A DNA stretch of 64,000 nucleotides, from the NCBI GenBank assembly GCA_905221605.1, contig CAJNDS010001569.1, positions 663,451 through 727,450 of the forward strand, given 5' to 3'. The position numbers and the translations under genes were made by a program. Shown here piece after piece: positions 9,476-20,359 of the stretch (within the stretch, counting starts at the first letter, position 1; each line of letters starts with the position of its first letter). Origin of the DNA: Symbiodinium natans (Eukaryota; Sar; Dinophyceae; Suessiales; Symbiodiniaceae). The notes under the pieces were generated by a model. It was not told the DNA's origin. It worked only from the letters and a program-made list of their open reading frames with translations, and made no database searches.

Positions 9476-12400
9476 GTTCCGAAGCCGACTCGACCGCCTC
9501 CGCGTCCGCCCGACGCTGCCGGGTGGGGACGCCCAGGGCTGCAGAGGGTGTTAGGGTTGAGGGTTTGGGGTTAGGGTTTAGGGTTTAGGGTTTAGGCTTA
9601 GGATTTAGGTTTAGGGCTAGGGTTTAGGGTTTAGGGTGTAGGGTTGCGGGTTTAGGGTTTAAGGTTTACGGTTTAGGGGCTGTCAGTTCTCGGAAGTTAG
9701 GGTCCTTCTTTGAAAGTACCCGGATTTTTTCTGGGGCCGTAATGTAAGCGAGGCTCCTACTTCAGAGGGTGCGCAACGCCACCCTGTTCTGAACATCTCC
9801 TTGTCCTTTTGTAGGTTCGAGTTGCATAGCTCTAAACCCTAATCCCTAATCCCTAAACCGCTAAACCCTAAATTCCCCTAAACCCTGAAGTCCCTAGACC
9901 CAAAAAATCCCTCAACCCTAAGGAGGCAGTCTGCACTTAGTCATTTGGCGAGGGGCTCGATGATTGTTTCTGAAGTCAAGGTCGTACCATGTCACAAATT
10001 GAGGGCTTTGGTGGTTTAGGGTTTAGGGTTTAGGGTTTAGGGTTTAGGGTTTAGGGTTTAGGGTTTAGGGTTTAGGGTTTAGGGTTTAGTTTAGGAATTA
10101 GGGTTTCAGAGTGCCAAGCCCTGCGGCCCAACTCCGAAATCTCGATGGTTGGGGTTTTGGGTGTAGGGGTTTCGGAAGTAGAGTTGAGGCTGAAGGGTTT
10201 AGCGTTTAGGGTTTAGGGTTTAGGGGCGTTGTTGTTTGTATGGCGTCGGGGGAGGACGGTGCTTACTCTGCCATGCCTGAGGCATCGAGCAGTTCAGTGG
10301 GGCTGGCAGGCACGGCTCACTCATGTCTCGAGGATTCGAAGAGCTACCTGTAGGGTTTAGGGTTTCGGGTTCAGGGTTTAGGGTTTAGGGTTGCCTGCAA
10401 CCTAGAAACCCTCGCTGAAGTCTTTTAAAACAATCCCTGGCTCAGGGAATTCGAACTTTTTCAGCTTAAAGGTTGGGCAGGGCAGGTTAAGCATTTAGCG
10501 GCTCGACGGTTCTCGCGACTCAACCCTTCCTCAACCCGAGGAAGCTCTCACAGCGTAATACGCCAAAACGCCCCCAAACCCCGGAACTAAAGGGCAGTTT
10601 CAGGGGTAAGTTGCTGCTTCCGAAAATCCTCTTTTCAGGAACAGTGTAAGCTTCATGTCAGACTCATGTACTATAAGGGAAACAGCCAGACAAATGTTAG
10701 CTTGACAAAAGGCGGGGGCATTCGGGAATCCCCAACTCCCAGCGCCCCTGAAGGCCATGGGCTTCAGGGTGGAAGCAACCCTTAAACCCTAGAGGGTTTA
10801 GGGTTGAGGGTTTGGGGTTTTAGGGTTTAGGGTTTAGGGTTTAGGGTTTAGGGTTTCGGTTGGGGCTTAGGGTTTTTTGGTTTACGGTTTTAGGCTTTAG
10901 GGTTGCTTCATCATGCGTGAGAGGCGCTGCGTGAATTGCGCGACGCGGCGGCCAATGCGCTGCCGGAAGCCCAGAGCAGATGGCGCAGGGGGTTTATGGG
11001 GACTGCGGGGTTTGGGCTTCAGGCAGGGTTGAAAATTTAGGGTTTAGGGTTTCAGGGTTCAGGGTTCAGGGTTTAGGGTTTAATTAGGGTTTAGGGTTTA
11101 GGGTTTAGGGTTTAGGATTTAGCCACAGGGGGCTGAAAGCTCAGGGTTGGCAGGCCGCAGGCCTACACGCCTGAGCCCCTGGAATCCGAAGATCCTTGCG
11201 GAAAGCCCTGAGCCCCTTCAAAGCCCCCCGAAAACTCCAAGTCCCTCAGCCCACATTACCCTAAAACCTGAATACAAAACAGCCCCGAAATCCTAAAGCC
11301 CCATCCGGAAAGAACCGGAAAAGCCTTGAAGCCCTGAGCCCAACACCCTCAAAGTTGCCAAAGCACTAAAACCCCGAAACCGCCAACTCCTCTCAAAGCC
11401 CTCCACAACCCTCAAAGCCTCCTAGGCCCTGCACCCCAAAATTCTCAAAACTCAAACCCTAAACCATAAACCCTAAACCCTAAACCCTACAGACCCCATG
11501 GACCCTAGAGACCCTAGAGACCCTAGAGACCCTAGAGACCCTAGAGACCCTAGAGACCCTAGAGACCCTAGAGACCCTAGAGACCCTAGAGACCCTAAAC
11601 CCTACAGCCCTACAGACCCTAAACCCTCCACAACCCTCAAAACCCGGAGGCCTGCCTTGAAAGGAGACGTCGATGAGCTGTGGCCGCTGCTTTGGCTTGT
11701 GGCCGCCTTGGGACATGACACAAGGGGGTTTACCATTTTGGGGGTTAGGGGTTCAGGGATTCAGGACTTGGGGTTTAGGGGTTGTTTAGGGCTTAGGGCT
11801 CTAGGGCTTTAGGGGTTTAGTGGTTTAGGCGTTTAGGGGATTAGGGGTTTAGGGGAAGCCCAATGCCCCTTGCACACCAGATGCTTCTTCACTCAGAAGC
11901 CTCAACCCGTAAGTTTCCCAAAGCCCAAAGACCCTAAACACGAACCTAAACCCCAAACCCTAAACCCCAAACCCTAAACCCCAAACCCTAAACCCCAAAC
12001 CCTAAAGCCTAAACCCTAAATCAACCCCAAACCCTAAACCCTAAAACCTGAACCTCAAGGTGCCCAGCCTTCATCGTTCTCTGCAGCTTCTGCCAGCCAT
12101 CCACCTGCCCTGGATGCAGAAGGTGGGCCCTCAAGCATTGGCAGCCCAAACAGGGGGGTTTACGAAATCAGGGGTTTAGGGTTTAGGGTTTAGGGTTTAG
12201 GGTCTAGGCCCTCGAATCGTAGGATTGCCGTTATAATAAGGACCCCAGTAAGATACCCCCAATATCGTAAACCCGCACACAAACCCTCAACACCCCTAAA
12301 CCTTAAGCCCTTAAGCTAATCCCTGGGGTTTAGGGCTTAGGGTTAGGTTCAAACCCCTGAACCCTAAAAACCAAACCCCAAACCCGAAACCATAAACCCT

Positions 12401-13200
12401 AAACCCCACACCCTAAACCCTAAACCCTAGAAGATCAGGTTTGGCTCCTTCAGCACATCGCGCTCATCGCCGACCGCTTGTGGGGCTGCCCTGCTTTCTT
12501 GCTCTGGGGGCGGGTGTTTGTTTTTGGGAGAGCTGCGGCCTCCCAGGGTTTAGGGTTTCGGGTTTAGGGTTTGGGGTTTAGGGTTTAGGGGTTGGGGTTT
12601 AGGGACCCCTAAACATCTCAAAGGTGAACCTGTGTCCCCCAGAAGACACAGCCTGAAAGCCTGAAGCCTAAACCCCCCTAAACGGCAAACCCGAAACCCT
12701 GAACCCTGAATCCTGAATCCTAAACCCTAAACCCTAAACCCTAAACCCTAAACCCTAAACCCTAAACCCTAAACCCTAAACCCGAAACCCGAAACCCGAA
12801 ACCCGAAACCCGAAACCCGAAACCCGAAACCCGAAACCCTAACCCTAAACCCTAAACCCCTACAACCCTAAAGGGGTCCACTCCCCCTTGAAAAGCCCGG
12901 ATCTGCGGGACCCACTTGGAGGTTCATGGTACTTGTTAACCAACTATATATGTACTTATAACCACTTAAAAGCCCCTTAAGTGCCCTAGGCCCTAAACCC
13001 TAAAACCCTAAATCCTTAAGTGTGATCTAATATGGTTACAAGTACAGCTATAAGCACAGCTATAGTTGGTTAATATGTACCCCTAAACCCTAAACCCTAA
13101 ACCCTAAACCCTGAACCCCTAAGTACCATGAGCCTCTGAGTGGAGGTCCTGCTGGCTCGATGGCCTGGACCCTGGCGTCGCCCTCGAGGTGCCATTTCAG
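9476..13200 (+). CDS. Candidate split gene with telomeric-repeat introns
   Basis: Islands: 9476-9546; 10224-10350 (MASGEDGAYSAMPEASS); 10921-10991 (EALRELRDAAANALPEAQ); 11650-11727 (LKGDVDELWPLLWLVAALG); 12060-12157 (SSFSAASASHPPALDAEGG); 12439-12548 (VWLLQHIALIADRLWG); about 13147-13200 (CWLDGLDPGVALEVPFQ). Each is open in one plus frame, has mostly G or C at third positions and is bounded by AG at the left. Most end where a telomeric or family D tract starts with GGGTTTAG or GGGTTTAC. The 11650 and 12439 islands are hydrophobic enough to be membrane segments. No family is recognised. I infer one gene from shared strand and spacing, but phases were not all verified and the island at 9476 is open in more than one frame. 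Confidence 0.5.
10015..10088 (+). repeat. TTTAGGG interstitial telomeric tract
   Basis: About ten perfect TTTAGGG units, flanked by GGTGG at the left and TTTAGGAATTAGGG at the right. It lies between the islands at 9476 and 10224. Confidence 0.97.
11503..11597 (+). repeat. 9-bp satellite (CCCTAGAGA)n derived from telomeric repeat
   Basis: About ten near-identical copies of ACCCTAGAG, preceded by ordinary CCCTAAA units. Because the unit is 9 bp, the plus strand stays open as Asp-Pro-Arg repeats and the minus strand as Arg-Val-Ser repeats. I regard these as artefacts of the repeat. Confidence 0.93.
12158..12275. mobile_element. Family D element split by telomeric repeat
   Basis: Left end GGTTTACGAAATCAGGGG, then TTTAGGG units (about 12175-12208), then AATCGTAGGATTGCCGTTAT and ATAAGGACCCCAGTAAG, with a right end ATATCGTAAACCCGC. 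The unbroken copy at 5995-6100 has unrelated sequence where the telomeric units sit here. The left end coincides with the proposed 5' splice site of the island ending near 12157. Confidence 0.65.
12718..12863 (+). repeat. CCCTAAA tract with a homogenised CCCGAAA block
   Basis: About nine CCCTAAA units, then eight consecutive CCCGAAA units (12781-12836), then CCCTAAA again. A single-base variant amplified in a block points to local tandem duplication rather than independent mutation. Confidence 0.95.
12914..13141. mobile_element. Foldback element carrying two telomeric-repeat insertions
   Basis: The outer arms ACTTGGAGGTTCATGGTAC (12914-12932) and GTACCATGAGCCTCTGAGT (13123-13141) are inverted repeats with 3 mismatches in 19. 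Inner arms TTAACCAACTATA and TATAGTTGGTTAA continue the foldback. One telomere-like tract (12984-13013) is bracketed by CCTTAAGTG on both sides. A second (13081-13122) is bracketed by GTAC. Confidence 0.75.
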
Positions 13201-13258
13201 GGTTTTTGCTTTGCAGGGATTAGGGTTCAGGGTTTAGGGTTTGCAGGGTTTAGGGTTT

Positions 13259-13345
13259 AGGGTTTATAGGGTTATAGGGTTATAGGGTTATAGGGTTATA
13301 GGGTTTAGGGTTTAGGGTTTAGGGTTTAGGGTTTAGGGCTTAGGG
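13259..13345 (+). repeat. Telomere-like tract with an 8-bp TTATAGGG block
   Basis: Five copies of TTATAGGG (about 13266-13302) precede TTTAGGG units. This is another local variant block. Confidence 0.9.
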
Positions 13346-14503
13346 CTTAGTTCACAGGATTTTTGGAGCGTTTTTTTTCGGCTTGAAATTAAGGGTAATG
13401 AGGGTTTTGGAGGTTGATGGGGCTTCCTGGGGCTTACAGAGATTGACGTGGTCATCGTGTTTTTACGGCCTTTGCGGAATATGCCTTAGAGAACTAAAGG
13501 CCCTGCAGGAAGTTTCCAAATGTATAAATATGGCATGTAGCCAATATTTGTGTGAAATGGCCATACATTCGCTAGAGGGAAAAGCCACTGAAAAGCAATG
13601 GCCAAATTGGCTGTTGGGATTCTTTGGCATTTTGTGACAGCCACATGGGCTGCCACGATTATGCACGGGGTCTGCTTGGGTCCCTACCCTACACCCAAAG
13701 CCCTCCGAAAGCTTTTTGAGGGGTGTCGAGCTTCAGATCATTGAGCCCTTAAGCCTTCTGGGGTCTGGGGCTTGAGGGTTTAGGCTCTAGGGTCGAGGGT
13801 TCGGGTTTAGGGCACGAATACGTTTGATTCGGTACTTGTCAAGGCTACATCGCAGCGATAAGTGTTGAATCGAAGAACTTAATCGACTTGAGCCGCCCTG
13901 TCCACCCTCAAGGGCTTAGGGTTCATGATAGGTTTAGGGTTTAGGGTTTAGGGTTTAAGGTTTGGGGTTTGGGGTTTGGGGTTTGGGGTTTGGGGTTTAG
14001 GGTTTGGGGTTTAGGTGATTACAAGGCTAAAATAGGGCAGGCGATGCTCTGACAAGAAGACTTTTAGTACTATCAGACACTCATCACATGATGCGAGCTC
14101 GTGTGTGTGAAGTGAATCGCCCCCCTCATCACTGCCGGTTAGTTTTTGACAATTGCTCCAAAACTCCAAAACTTCGGACACTCCAAAACCAAGGAATTTC
14201 TGGGCCTAACAAGTCCAACGCCCCCCCAAACCTCATTTACTTTTCTGGAGTCCTACAATTTGAGAGCGTGGGGAATCTTAACTTTTTCGACCCATCATCT
14301 GCCAAGCATGATGTTTAGAATTCTCAGCTCTTACAACATTGTCAGATCTTTGGATAAATTGAATCCAAAACAAGAACGGAATCTTTGGTTTTTTGCAATC
14401 TTGACGACTTGTTAGCCCAAAACTTGCGGAATTCGTCGAAATGAGCGCGTCTGTCTAAAATTAGACAAATTAATTTGGCAAGACACCAAACACAAATCCA
14501 AGC

Positions 14504-14550
14504 CAACACACACACACACACACCCGCACGCGCGCACACACACACACACA
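14504..14550 (+). repeat. (CA)n microsatellite
   Basis: ACACAC tracts broken by CCCGCACGCGCG. They open short artificial frames on both strands. Confidence 0.9.
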
Positions 14551-14920
14551 TGCGCCAATGCCAACATCAAACCAACCCACGGACAACAAACGCAGCCTCA
14601 GAACGCACGAAGCGAATATCAGCACATCCTTGTCTTTCGCTAGTTTCAGCAATCTTCAAAACAGATTGGATGTCGCTTCGTCTTGCCACGAGCTAACCCC
14701 CGAAGCCTAAAGCCCTAAACCCCAAAAACGTAGTTTCGGGGTAGAGGGTTGAGGGTGCACCCTGCTGCAGGTGCAGCTGTCAAAACGGCAGGAGTGAGCT
14801 CCAGGGGAACATCCCCAGGCTGCCTTGCATTTGCACCCCTAGCGTCAGCAGGGTTTGGAATTTAGGGTTCAGGGTTCAGGGTTCAGGGTTTAGGGTTTAG
14901 GGTTTAGGGTTTAGGATAGC

Positions 14921-15071
14921 TGCTCCCGAGTCCTAAAGCTGAAGCTCAGCATCGTCACGTGAATCTCTGGTGCGAACACCGCGCCGGGAGAGAAAAGACG
15001 GACATTGCTGCGAGGGTACTCAGGGAATCCATTCACAATGCATTCCCGGCATATGAAGTGGCCAAAAGTCC
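14921..15071 (-). CDS. Candidate minus-strand exon ending in telomeric repeat
   Basis: On the minus strand the island follows CTTTAG|GG and reads TFGHFICRECIVNGFPEY, then FSPGAVFAPEIHVTMLSFSF, without a stop over 151 nt. It ends at GGGAGCA|GCTATCC, which leads straight into CCCTAAA-type repeat on that strand, so the 5' splice site would be GC. No family recognised. It opposes the general plus-strand bias. Confidence 0.5.
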
Positions 15072-15525
15072 CTAAAGACCCAATTTGAATCCTACGAACT
15101 TGAAGCTCCAAACCTCTGCAAATACACCTAAAGACCCCAAAGCTTCATACTTAAAGCCCCAAAGCTTTGAACACCCTAGGCCCTACAGGCTTTGAGGTTG
15201 AGCCACCTGGGCTTCATTGGTGTCAGGCACGCAAGGAGCCTCATAGCCAGTTCTCTGCATGATGGGTCTTGTTGAGAGGGGAACCCTCAGCAAAAAATGG
15301 GTTTAGGGTTTAGGGTTTAGGGTTTAGGGTTCAGGGTTCAGGGTTTAGGGTTTAGGGTTTAGGGTTGACATGAAAAGGGACCAGGCTTTGGATGTCCCAG
15401 GAGAGGCCATGAACGCGCGACACTGCGACTTCCACGAACCTCAAGCCCCAACTCCTAAATTCCCCCGGAACCCACATGCGAACGTATCCCTCGCGACACT
15501 GCAGCCCATGCTTCTATTCTTACAG

Positions 15526-15611
15526 CCAAGAGGTTGAGCTTGAGAAGTTCAAGTTTTTGGAGACGGCGCCTCTAAGAGGCCGTGCGAGTAACTACAATTT
15601 CTGGGCTCGGG
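15526..15611 (+). CDS. Candidate exon
   Basis: A strong pyrimidine-rich acceptor (CTTCTATTCTTACAG) precedes an open frame reading QEVELEKFKFLETAPLRG then RASNYNFWAR. It ends at CTCGGGGTGGG, a possible GT 5' splice site. Partner exons were not identified. Confidence 0.45.
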
Positions 15612-15740
15612 GTGGGATTGGGGGTGGGGGGTGGGGGGGGGTAATCACGTGACTTGGGACTTCACACCTGCAACTCCAAAGCCTGAACCCCTAATCCCCA
15701 AAGGCCTAAACCCTTGCTGTTTAATTCGGGGTTTATAAGC

Positions 15741-16205
15741 AATTTCAAGCAAAAAATGTGTCCGAAACTTCAAAACGACACCCCCGAGAAAAAAAAACAC
15801 AACAAACAAACGATCCTTAAGCCCAAAAGAATAGTCCAAGCAGCGCAAACCCAAATCCTGAAACCTGAACCCTAAACTTTGAACCTTGAACCCTGAAGAA
15901 GAATCAACTTGAGGCCACTTTCAGGATCCAGTGCACAAGTCTGTTGGGTTACAACCAAAGCACAATTCCAGAAAAATCATGCCTGCGCTGTGGCGAGAGC
16001 ACTATTTCGAACCTGAACTGCCGGTGCCATAACGCAGAAAAAACTTTCCGAACCGAAAATCGCCATTTGAAAGTTCAACATGGGGAATGAGCAAAACGTG
16101 CCCGCGCCTAGGCGAGAGCGCAAATTCGAGCAAAAAACGCGTCCAAAACTTCAAAAAAAAAGGACCCCCTGGAAAAAAACAACAAAAAAAACGATCAGGC
16201 TTCGA
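15741..16205. repeat. Diverged direct repeats rich in AAAAAACG motifs
   Basis: The block CAAGCAAAAAATGTGTCC to CAAACGATCC (15747-15815) recurs as CGAGCAAAAAACGCGTCC to AAACGATCAGG (16128-16200). The leading block TGCCTGCGCTGTGGCGAGAG (about 15979-15998) also recurs at about 16099-16118 as TGCCCGCGCCTAGGCGAGAG. The minus-strand frames at these two sites look alike only because the DNA is repeated. Confidence 0.6.
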
Positions 16206-16512
16206 GCGAAAATGCATTTTTCCGAAAAAATGACCTAACCCTTCAGTGTTTTCGAGCCCTGCAAATGCTGCGGTGATCACGAAAATGTGTGTTTTACTTG
16301 GGTTTTCAGCCCTCGACGCGAAAAATGTAAACACAGAATGTGTTCAGTCACACGGCCTCTTACGGGCGCCGCCACCAAGTTTTTGTGGAGGTGTGCCATT
16401 TATATCGTGCAGAGCAGTGCAGAACCTTTCAAGTTTGCCCTTCTTGTTGAAGTTTGCTCACAAGCTGTGCTTGCCTGCGCTCGTGAGAGAGCGGCCCCCC
16501 GACCTGCGTCCC

Positions 16513-17451
16513 ATGGTGTCCTTGGCCTTGGCCGGGCGTGGCTTGGCATGTCTTGTGACCCCATCTCAGCTTTCTCACCTGCCCACCCTGGCCACTTGGA
16601 GGCCCGAGGGCAAGGTGCGGAGAAATTGGGGAGCTCGGGTCACAGCACTTAGGGCTCCGAGCTTCGCATGTAGACAAGGCCGACCACGAGCCGCAAGGCC
16701 CCAAGAGTCCCAAGAGTCCCAAGAGCAAGGAAAGGGAACTGGAGAAAGTCAGGGCTCCCAGCGCTGGCAAGATCTGACCCTGAGAGAGAAGCTGCAGCAG
16801 CCACTGCAGCTGGTGGTTGCCATTTGGCTGCTGCTCTTGCTCCCGGCAGGCCTGGCATCAAATCCAAGGAAGCTCTGTGGCGGCTGGGTTTTGGGCTCCT
16901 TGCCCTTTGAATACCTGGCTTTCTTCAGTGTCGGCACCCTGCCCAGGGCATGGAGGTATGGCCGCTATGCGAAGCCGCCAGCCTCCGCCAAGGCAGGGAC
17001 GAGGCGCAGCGATTTCGTCCTCTTCCTGCTCTGCGTGTTCGTTGCCCACAGCACTGCTGCTTTCCGATTTGTTTCGCACCGGAGTCAGCCGTGGCAGCCA
17101 TGGCATGAGGTTCTGCAGGGCCTCCGGCTCTCTGCCATTGTCCTCACAGCTCTGGCAGCCTGGCACCTGGGCCGCAACTACGACCGCGTGGCCGCATCCT
17201 CTGAGTTGGTTACCACGGGTCCTTACAAGTTGGTGAGGCATCCCATCTACTTGTCCTATCTCATGCTGTTTACAGGCACCTTGCTGCATCTGCATTCCTT
17301 CTTGGGATCCGTGGTGTTGCTCGTGACCGCCGTGGCCTTCTACTCGCGGCGGATCCCCGCAGAAGAGGAGGTTCTCCATGAGACTTTTGGTGAGGAGTGG
17401 GAGGCTTTCTGCGCATCCACACGATTTCGGCTCGTCCCTCTGGTCTACTAG
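16513..17451 (+). CDS. Isoprenylcysteine carboxyl methyltransferase-like membrane protein
   Basis: The frame is open from 16246. I prefer the ATG at 16513 (MVSLALAGRGLACL), giving 312 residues, because the upstream part lies in a repeat; the start is uncertain. The N-terminal 90 residues are basic and Ser/Gln-rich (ESQESQEQGKG) and may be a targeting region. Hydrophobic segments lie at about residues 99-114, 168-182 and 204-220, with another after the motif. The C-terminus carries the family signature GPYKLVRHPIYLSYLM (about 236-251) and EEEVLHETFGEEWEAF (about 284-299). These are the S-adenosylmethionine-binding and terminal motifs of the ICMT/PEMT family of integral-membrane methyltransferases. 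The substrate (prenylcysteine, lipid or other) cannot be read from sequence. No intron is needed. It is the only gene in its immediate neighbourhood and lies on the common plus strand. Confidence 0.85.
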   Translation: MVSLALAGRGLACLVTPSQLSHLPTLATWRPEGKVRRNWGARVTALRAPSFACRQGRPRAARPQESQESQEQGKGTGESQGSQRWQDLTLREKLQQPLQLVVAIWLLLLLPAGLASNPRKLCGGWVLGSLPFEYLAFFSVGTLPRAWRYGRYAKPPASAKAGTRRSDFVLFLLCVFVAHSTAAFRFVSHRSQPWQPWHEVLQGLRLSAIVLTALAAWHLGRNYDRVAASSELVTTGPYKLVRHPIYLSYLMLFTGTLLHLHSFLGSVVLLVTAVAFYSRRIPAEEEVLHETFGEEWEAFCASTRFRLVPLVY

Positions 17452-18115
17452 TATGGCAGCTTGAGCAGTGTCTGTCCACAGTGCTGTGGATTCCTGGAGC
17501 CGCCCGTGTTACGAACCAGCCCGCGGGGGCATGCAGAGGGCGCAAAAGTAGGGTTACAGGCCTTGCAGGACCTTTGCAGGACTGCACTCAAACCTAAGCC
17601 CCGCATCCCCTACAAACTCCGGCTTGGGGTGTCTGAGTTCCTTTTCCGGGTCAGGAATGACGAATTCATGTGGAGGCTAGATGACGGCCTTGTTTAGGGT
17701 TCAGGGTTTAAGCTAAGGGACGCCGGTCCCCGCCAAGAGCCCCAACACCCTTTTCGAGGTATCTCCGAAGATTAGGAGATCCCCTTATGTACCCCGACAG
17801 CATTCCAATCCTGAATGCTTATAGAGCCCCCAAAAGAGCACGCCGTCTTGGAAACCCTCGTCATATCGCGGCCAGCAGGATTTCAGGGCAACCGTGAATG
17901 TATGGGTACATACATATGTAACATATGTATACATATATACATATATGTAGATTATAGATATGTATATAGATATAGTGCATCTTGTTGTGTTTAACATGCC
18001 ACAATAACTACACACACAAAAATAAAAATAGATGTACCATTCTTGCCAAATGGGAGTCTTGAAGAGTACCCTCGAGTAAGTCTGATGTACCCACAACAGA
18101 CCCTTAAACCCTGTT
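17452..18115. other. Gene-free stretch with AT-rich patch
   Basis: Downstream of the methyltransferase-like gene. It contains a possible 3' untranslated region and an ATATAC-rich patch at about 17905-17970. I see no credible coding island. Confidence 0.5.
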
Positions 18116-18164
18116 GGTTGGGAGATTCCCCCGCATACTATAGTATATGGGGAACATCCCAACC
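18116..18164. mobile_element. Minimal family A element
   Basis: Only the termini remain: GGTTGGGAGATTCCCCC and GGGGAACATCCCAACC around CATACTATAGTATATG. At 49 bp it is nearly a perfect palindrome, an internal-deletion form of the family. Confidence 0.7.
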
Positions 18165-18860
18165 TGTAGGCCCTAGAGACCCTGAGGCCAAGACCCTAAA
18201 CCCCAAGCCCTAAATCCTAAACCCTAAACCCAAAACTTGGGCTGGATGCTTTGAACAGCTTCAGGACCAGGAGAGGCCTTCATCCCTGCGCCCTGAACCC
18301 CATCAACCTTGTTGTCGAATTCCCTGACCTGCGTTTAGGGTTTACAGGGTTTAGGGTTTAGGTTTAGAGGTTCGAAAAGAAAGTCAGTCTTTTCATTCCT
18401 GGGTTGTCGGGGGTCACCCGATTCAGTTCATCGGATTGGGCTCAGGACTGGGAATGGTTGGAGACTGTAGGCGTAGCTTTCTTAAGATCGAGAGGTTTAG
18501 GGTTGAGGGTTTACGGTTCAGGGTTGGGGTTTAGGGTGTAGAGGCTTTGGGCGTGTGTTGTTGACTTCGCTGCTTTCGCCTACATGCAGTTCTGGTCGCC
18601 AACACTCGGCTTGGCTTGGCAGCAGCCAAAGGGAGTATAAAGCCTGTATGGTTTAGGGATGATGGTGTAAGGTGACTTTAGCAGTAAGCAGTTCTTGGAC
18701 AAGTAGCCCGTGGTCAGCAACAGGTGTTACATGCACATGCATATGTACTTCCACCTGTATTTAGGCATTTGCCTGCTTTGTCGTTCGGAGGTTTATGATC
18801 TGAAGCCTACATGCTTCACGCTCAGGAAGAAGGACTCTTTTGGGTTTCAGGGTTTGCCTT

Positions 18861-19035
18861 GGGATGTCCCCCGTATGCAAACAGTCCTTCATCAGCCCCC
18901 CCCTATCATAATCCCCCGCAAGGACTGTTAGTATGAAGGGGGAACATCACAAGGCCCACCACAACTCCTTAATAGGGATTATAGGACCCCCTATTATAAT
19001 CCTTTTTAAGGACTCTTAGTATAAGGGGAAACATC
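18861..19035. mobile_element. Two adjacent family A elements
   Basis: Copies at 18861-18950 (GGGATGTCCCCC to GGGGGAACATCAC) and 18964-19035 (CTCCTTAATAGGG to GGGGAAACATCAC). Both share the AAGGACT(G/C)TTAGTAT motif. The second ends about 20 bp before the acceptor of the island at 19055. Confidence 0.7.
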
Positions 19036-19054
19036 ACTAGGTCCACAACACAAG

Positions 19055-19417
19055 CGAAGATCGCCCTCCCTACGCAATGCTTGCCAATGCCTTGGCAGCT
19101 GTGGGCGGCATCTCCTTCCCTGCCGAGACTCGGAGTACATGAGGGGTTTAGGGTTTAGGGCTTAGGGCTTAGGGCTTAGAGTTTAGGGTTTTGGGTTTAG
19201 GGTTTTGGGTTTAGTAATCAGTTCAGTTCCATTCTTGGAGAATGCCCAAGCCCAGCCTACTTCGGGCTTAGGGTAATTTAGGGGCTCAAAGGTTTAAGCA
19301 GGGTTCCTAGACCCAAAACCTCTTAGGAACATGGGGAAGGGGGCTCCCGGGAGGCCCTGGGCACCCGACATTTGAGTTGTAGGGGCTCTGCTCACTCTGG
19401 CGGCATGCGTTCAACAG
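19055..19417 (+). CDS. Candidate exons 19055-19134 and 19383-19417
   Basis: 19055-19134 follows ACACAAG and reads EDRPPYAMLANALAAVGG then ISFPAETR, ending at GGA|GTACATG. 19383-19417 follows TTGTAG, is 35 nt and ends AACAG|GTTTAGGG, so its proposed 5' splice site is the first base pair of a telomere-like tract. Between them is TTTAGGG-type repeat. No family recognised. Confidence 0.45.
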
Positions 19418-19894
19418 GTTTAGGGTTCCAGGGTTTTAGGGTTTCAGGGTGTTAGGGTTTCAGGGTTGAGCTTCAGGCGTCAGGCACGAAGAAGCTCACA
19501 ACAATCTCATCCCTATGTCTTGAAGGAAGGAACGTGCTTACTTACGAAAACCTGACAAGAGCCCTTTACTCACGCAGTGTTTCGCCAAGTTCCACGCCAA
19601 CAGTTCAGGGAGGTTAAGGGGGCTTTGTGGGGTGTTGGGTTGCTTCGGGTCTTGGCTGATGGGAGATGTGAAGGGTACATACCAGCTGTGCTCAGGAGGG
19701 TCTCTGCGCTCCCAAGCACTCAACCCGCAGCCCTCAGCCCTAAGTCCCTAAGCCCTAAGCCCCAACTAACTTGAAAACCCTACTCAACCCAAGCCCGTTT
19801 TAGGTTCACAAGGCTCGTGTTCGAAGTTTAAGCAGCCACAGGCCCGAACCCTGAGGTGTTTAATTTTGAGCGGCTCTGCTCATGGGAAGTTCTC

Positions 19895-19966
19895 TAAATC
19901 AGGGTTCCCTTACAATAAGGACCCCCCCCCCCCCCCCCATAAGGTACCCCTAATTTGGGAAACCCT
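19895..19966. mobile_element. Family D element with long C run
   Basis: CAGGGTTCCCTTACAATAAGG, then 18 C, then ATAAGGTACCCCTAATTTGG. The C run replaces the CCCC of other copies. Confidence 0.6.
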
Positions 19967-20234
19967 AATCCCTAAACCCTAAACCCCCCATATTGAGTGT
20001 CTTATGCCCAATCCCGAGACCCCTGAAATTTAAGGTTTAGGAACCCTGAGCTCCAAAGCCCGAAACTGAGGCTGCAAGCGTTCTCTTACAAAGTCGGTTT
20101 AGGGTTTAGGGTTTAGGATTTAGGGGTAGATTTCTGAGTTTCAGGGTTGAGGGCAGCACGGTAGCCTCAAGCACCGAAAACCGGGGGCCAGGCCATTTTT
20201 TGTACCCAGCCCTTTTAACCTTTAAACCCTACAT

Positions 20235-20343
20235 CTTGGGATGTTCCCCCTTATACTAACAGTCCTTTACAGGAATCAGAATAGGGGGTACTAGAATGCC
20301 TAAGGCCCTAAGGACTGTTAGTACAAGGGGGGACATCCCAACC
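20235..20343. mobile_element. Family A element, near full length
   Basis: CTTGGGATGTTCCCCCTTAT and ACTAACAGTCCTTTAC at the left; AAGGACTGTTAGTAC and GGGGGGACATCCCAACC at the right. It is one of the best-preserved copies and lies just before the first exostosin-region island. Confidence 0.8.
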
Positions 20344-20359
20344 TACACCCTGCTTCTAG

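Noticed and set aside
11480-11812. Asp-Pro-Arg and Arg-Val-Ser repeat frames
   Set aside because: Artefacts of a 9-bp telomere-derived satellite, although the part after 11650 is kept as a candidate exon.
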